Shown here: positions 60,174 to 64,000 of the stretch, in pieces
Layout of the letters: every line of letters starts with the position of its first letter
How positions within the stretch are numbered: the stretch's first letter is position 1
Source: Dugong dugon
Taxonomy: Eukaryota > Chordata > Mammalia > Sirenia > Dugongidae
DNA: 64,000 nt
Direction: 5' to 3'
Assembly (NCBI GenBank): GCA_030035585.1
Contig: CM057468.1
Coordinates: 56,974,145 to 57,038,144 of the forward strand
The notes under the pieces: model-generated
What the model was told of the DNA's origin: nothing
The model's input: the letters and a program-made list of their open reading frames with translations, nothing else
Databases searched by the model: none
Translations under genes and position numbers: made by a program

Positions 60174-60292
60174 CTCAACTCCAACATCTGCCTGTGGATG
60201 GTCCTGCCCACATTATCATTACCTTTTTCATGGGCATGATCCACCACTATGTGTCCACCCTGTTGCACAGCGACAAGAAGCTCACCCAGGAA
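60174..60292 (+). pseudogene. Coding-like scrap, unidentified
   Basis: One + frame is open throughout and reads '[20 protein letters not shown]' followed by a Lys/Gln-rich '[10 protein letters not shown]', more protein-like than its surroundings. It sits between a hAT-like end and an AfroSINE. It may be a fragment of a processed pseudogene, but I cannot name the parent, and it has no start, stop or poly(A) support. Confidence 0.3.
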
Positions 60293-60295
60293 CAA

Positions 60296-60492
60296 GTGTC
60301 TGACAGTGGTTAAAGTGCTTGGCTGCTAACAAAAAGGTCAGTGGTTCAAACCCACCAGTGCACTCCATAGGAGAAAGATGTGGCAGTCTGTTTCCATAAA
60401 GATTACAGCCTTGGAAACTCTGTGGGGCAGTTCTACTCTGTTCTGTGGGGTCACTATGAGTTGGAATCAACTCAAAGGCAACGGGTTTGATT
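60296..60492 (+). mobile_element. AfroSINE, long form
   Basis: Forward copy: 'acagtggttaaagtgcttgg', 'agtggttcaaacccacc', central 'aggagaaagatgtggcagt', 'taaagattacagccttgg', tail 'tcactatgagttggaatcaa' and 'ggcaacgggttt'. The extreme 5' head is missing or degraded. Confidence 0.9.
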
Positions 60493-60735
60493 CTATTTAT
60501 TTATTTATTTTTAGTATATATTGAGTACTAACTTTGTGCCAAGTATAAAAGCATTAGCATTATATATACATCATCTCATTTAATCCTCCCAACAATTCCA
60601 TAATGCAAGTACTATGTAAGTATGAAGTTAAATAACTTGCCTACCAACACACAACTGGGTACAGCCAGAACTCAAACCCACTTCTGTTAGAATCCAAAGC
60701 ATTTGTTCTTATCACTTCACTATTTCTATCTGAGA
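60493..60735 (-). repeat. MIR SINE (ancient)
   Basis: Complement of MIR: 'tattgagtactaactttgtg', 'catcatctcatttaatcctc', 'gttaaataacttgcctacc', 'agaactcaaacccactt' and 'ttatcacttcacta'. Long for a MIR and in good order. Confidence 0.75.
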
Positions 60736-60739
60736 AATA

Positions 60740-62189
60740 TTTAAGGATTCAATCTTAGTGAATCTTAACCTACCTACACAAAGAAATTCTCTGCAGAACT
60801 TATATATTTAGAGAAAAGGAAACACAATGAGGTTTCCTTTAACAACTGAGCACAGCAGCATCCTTTTTCTTAATGGTCTCCAGATCACAGTCCTAATAGG
60901 CATCTGAAAAACAGTTTTACAAGCTTAACTATTTTATTCTTTGGAACTGTTGTATCCCTGGTGCGTTAACACTTAACACATAAACCCTTTGTAAGATTTA
61001 GAGAAATTGAACACACGTAATTTACTAAGTGTCTAGACACGTAGTGCTAAGGATTGTGGGAGCTGCAAAGATAGGACTGTTTTCTCCCAGAGATCTTAGT
61101 TTGTAAACTGACCAATCACAGAAGGTTGGGCACCATCTTTAAATCTCTTGTTCCTGTTCGCTGATCACACATTTTTGGACTCTTTCTTTGCCTAAATATA
61201 TTTCCCTTACTTTTAGATTTGTTCCAGTAGTGTGAGAACTCAGAATAGGATCCACAGAGAAGCAAAATATTAATGTACAATGTTATTTATCCCCAGAGAA
61301 CAAGGATGCCTACTGCAGGGCATGTGCAATGAACATTTTCCTTCGGCAGAAAAGAAATGATTCTTGGTTCACAAAAAATGATGATTAAATAGAACTCATA
61401 GGTTTTCCTAGAAATAGAGCAAAGAACTCAATAAATAGGTCAATAAAACCTGAAGACTTGGCAAAGTTGAGTTTTCTCTGACAGATGTGAGAGAGAAGTA
61501 AGATCTAGAATAGAAGAAAAAAGAATCAGACCTTGGTCTTTGGGAGGCTTACAAAGAAATACATTCAGTGAGATCAGGAGATTTCAGTAAGAGAGACTAC
61601 CTAAGCTGGGTTCTATATTTACTTGGTGTACCTTTAATTGCTTACAGAAATAGTTTCTATAGTTATATTACTATTTTCAAGGTATGTAACCAAGCTATTT
61701 CTTTTGTTTCATCTAAGAAGATTTATCTGATTGTTTCTGGGAAACTATCCCAGGAGAATAATTTTAAGCAATATATATTTATGTATATGGAGACTGTCAT
61801 TCATTGCTGTGTTATTTTTAATAGTGAGAAGCAAGCAAGAGAGGGAAAGAAGAGAGAGAAATATAAAAAGAAAGAACCTAAAATTCTAACCACAAGAGAA
61901 ATGTTACATACATTAAGCTACTAGATCAAAAAATTAGGCATCCAAAAAAGCACACACGAAGGTGTTTTAGCAAAAAGAGAAAATACTTGTCCTATAAACA
62001 TGGCTGAATTAAAGAGTAGGACAATATTTTGTTTTCACTATACTCACAATTATGGGAAGTCATACAATTGTAAAGTCACAATATAAACCAGAATGATACT
62101 CTTGGTCATGATAGGGTGGCTGGGTTATCAGTATTTTTAAAGAATGTTTTCCCTATTCTAAACACTTAAGGTAATATAATTGTATTTTT
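60740..62189. other. Unassigned AT-rich stretch
   Basis: The + frame at 61568-61924 (118 codons) has a Lys-rich C-terminus and no recognisable domain. Interpreted as chance. Confidence 0.4.
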
Positions 62190-62194
62190 TAAAA

Positions 62195-62405
62195 AAATTT
62201 TAAAAAACAGTTGCCATGGAGTCGATTCTGACTTGTGGTGACCCCACATGTGTCAAAGTAGAACTGTGCCCCATACAGTTTTCAATGACTGATTTTTCAG
62301 AAAGAGATCACCATGCCTTTCTTCTGAGGCACCTCAGGATGGACTTGAACCTTCAGCTTTTCCATTAACAGCCAAGCGTGTTAACTTTTGCACCACCCAG
62401 AGACA
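62195..62405 (-). mobile_element. AfroSINE, long form
   Basis: Reverse copy of about 210 bp with the central segment ('ttttcagaaagagatcacc', 'tctgaggcacctcagg') and head complement 'ttgcaccacccagagac'. Possible poor target duplication around 'tataattgta' and 'tataactgca'. Confidence 0.9.
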
Positions 62406-62944
62406 TTATAACTGCATTGTTTTATATTTAAAACTTGTATTTATAGCACCAATGATGGTCTGAAAGTAGCTGCTTCCATGACAACTCTGAAAGACAGGAC
62501 TAATGCAGCCCAGGGGTGAGGGGAAACAAATGATCCGAGAGCAGGTCTAAGCAACGAAAGGAACCTCCAGGCAACCACGTACGACCCACCTAGAAACCAA
62601 GGGGAGAGGGGCTATCCACACATAATGGAGCCGAATCTACCTCACTCTTGGCCCAATGGTTCTAGTTTTATGGTTTTTAGTGTTAGATTAGATTATTGTC
62701 ACAGTTTTGAGTATTTTAAAGGAAAATTCAAGTGTAAGTATTCTATCACTGTCAATTCTTCCTTATTTCTCCAGCATATTTTTTATTACTTGAAAAATTG
62801 TCCTGCGTTTTGAAATTTATTTTCATGCCTCAGCCTCCATCACTTTTCTGAGTGGGATGCGCACATTCAGTGGCTATGGTGTTTCAGATCTAATGATGAA
62901 GGGGAGCTCCATGGGGGCAGAAAAGGAACCAAAATGGCTGTTCC
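62406..62944. other. Unassigned stretch
   Basis: 62460-62640 is more GC-rich than the surroundings, without a recognised product. No gene. Confidence 0.35.
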
Positions 62945-62956
62945 TACTACTTACAG

Positions 62957-63107
62957 GGAGCCTTGGTAGTACAATGGTTAAGAGCTCAGCTGCTAACCAA
63001 AAGGTCAGTAGTTCAAACCCACCAGCCACTTCTTGGAAATGCTATGGGGCAGTTCTATTCTGTCCTCTAGGGTCGCTATAAGTCAGAATCGACTCGATGG
63101 CAACAGG
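62957..63107 (+). mobile_element. AfroSINE, short form
   Basis: Forward, 151 bp, 'ggagccttggtagtacaatg' to 'gactcgatggcaacagg'. Target duplications 'tactacttacag' (62945-62956) and 'tactacctacag' (63108-63119), one mismatch in 12. Confidence 0.95.
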
Positions 63108-63119
63108 TACTACCTACAG

Positions 63120-63400
63120 TGCTTCTACACTGACTGGGCTAGAGTTCATTTGTTTATTCACTTATGTCGATTTACTCATTTATTCATTTGGCCATTCAAT
63201 TCTAACATCAGCCATAACCACTGTGTCTGTGCTAGGCCGATATTTAAAAGTATATACAATCTAGAAGAAAATAATGAGTATAATAAGGTGTTTGAATTTT
63301 ATGACAGAAAGAAATGTGGAGGTACATGGGAATAACTAGCTAAAAAATAATTAAGTCCAACCCTCCATCCCCAATAATTATTGATCAAACCATGAGACCT
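63120..63400. other. Unassigned stretch
   Basis: No gene or named repeat. 'tttgtttattcacttatg' and 'ttactcatttattcatttgg' hint at an ancient L1M-type repeat. Confidence 0.3.
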
Positions 63401-63404
63401 AAAA

Positions 63405-63560
63405 CCCTAAAAACCCACTGCCACTGAGTCTATTCAGACTTATAGTGACCCTACAGGACAGAGTAGAACTGTCTCATAGAGTTTCCGAGGAGTGCCTGGT
63501 GGATTCAAACTGCCAACATTTGGTTAACAGCCATAGCATTTAACGACTACGCCACCAAGG
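63405..63560 (-). mobile_element. AfroSINE, short form
   Basis: Reverse copy from 'cccactgccactgagtctat' to head complement 'cgactacgccaccaagg'. The body 'ccctacaggacagagtag' is near consensus. Confidence 0.92.
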
Positions 63561-64000
63561 TAGTAATGAAGATTTTACCATAAGAGTTATTGAATTTCAT
63601 TATTGTATCTTAGATATGTTTTCTATATAAAATAAAATGCAGAATTAGCAATATCTTACTATGTAAGTACATACCTCACTGTATTTACACACTTAACTGG
63701 GAAACTTCAGTCTGTATGTATACATAGTCAATATGATTCCCTGCTCCGAATTTGTAAATAAAGATTTTTTTTGTATCTAGTTCTCAAAACATGCAATCAG
63801 ATGTACAATAAGAAATAAAATGTAAGCATATTTTCCTAAGCCACTAATTTACTATTGAGCAAGGGACTTGAAGGACTAAGTTGACTCTGACTCACAACTA
63901 TGCAATTCCCTGATTGCATTTGCTTAAGCCACAAGCCAGCATTTTATATAATCACTCTGTTTAGAACATCAGATTTCCCGTAGATTTTTTTAGACTAGCT
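63561..64000. other. Unassigned AT-rich stretch
   Basis: No gene or named repeat recognised to the right edge. Confidence 0.4.

Noticed and set aside
61568-61924. 118-codon + frame
   Set aside because: AT-rich composition, Lys-rich end, no domain. Expected by chance in DNA of this composition.
1-64000. CRISPR array, operon, riboswitch or other prokaryotic-type system
   Set aside because: Repeat content, base composition and absence of dense genes show a mammalian chromosome. The direct repeats found are target-site duplications and micro/minisatellites, not spacer-separated arrays.

Overview
This is nuclear DNA from an afrotherian mammal, very probably a paenungulate and most likely an elephant. 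The evidence is about twenty copies of the tRNA-derived AfroSINE family on both strands, an afrotherian RTE (BovB-like) LINE, and an afrotherian LINE-1 lineage with its own 3' UTR. Most AfroSINEs are the short form that lacks about 50 bp of the middle. I inferred the species from repeat families known to me; the DNA cannot separate elephant from its closest relatives.

I recognise no functional protein-coding gene, exon, tRNA, rRNA or CpG island. Every long open reading frame with a recognisable product belongs to a dead retrotransposon. The window is AT-rich intergenic or deep-intronic DNA.

Layout. 1-2600: an antisense L1 3' UTR, an L2 remnant with an AfroSINE in it, and an L1 3' fragment with target-site duplications. 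2600-7335: an ancient L1M 3' UTR split by an AfroSINE and by a 3.9-kb LINE-1, which is itself split by an antisense L1 3' fragment. 7370-11260: L1M remnants and a 1.8-kb RTE on the minus strand. 11260-22700: mostly unassigned AT-rich DNA with AfroSINEs, a MIR, an RTE tail and an LTR-like block. 22740-23560: an L1M interrupted by an LTR fragment and a 248-bp hAT-type DNA transposon with a perfect 8-bp target duplication. 24000-33587: AfroSINEs, L1M ends and long repeat-poor tracts. 33593-34191: a complete solo ERVL-type LTR with an internal 123-bp duplication, followed by a hairpin minisatellite. 34900-50284: MIR, L2, L1M, HAL1 and MaLR remnants, AfroSINEs and repeat-poor stretches that could hold conserved noncoding elements. 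50285-55336: a MaLR LTR, then a 4.6-kb LINE-1 on the minus strand, probably the youngest large element here. 55350-64000: mostly unassigned DNA with MIRs, a second hAT-like end, a GC-rich block and four AfroSINEs.

The elements form a layered record. L1M, MIR, L2, HAL1 and MaLR are the oldest. hAT, ERVL, RTE and long-form AfroSINEs come next. Short-form AfroSINEs and the 3'-UTR-bearing L1 copies are the most recent. AfroSINE and RTE share a 3' tail, which fits AfroSINE using the RTE enzyme. I found no undescribed multi-gene system; the less routine signals are under findings.
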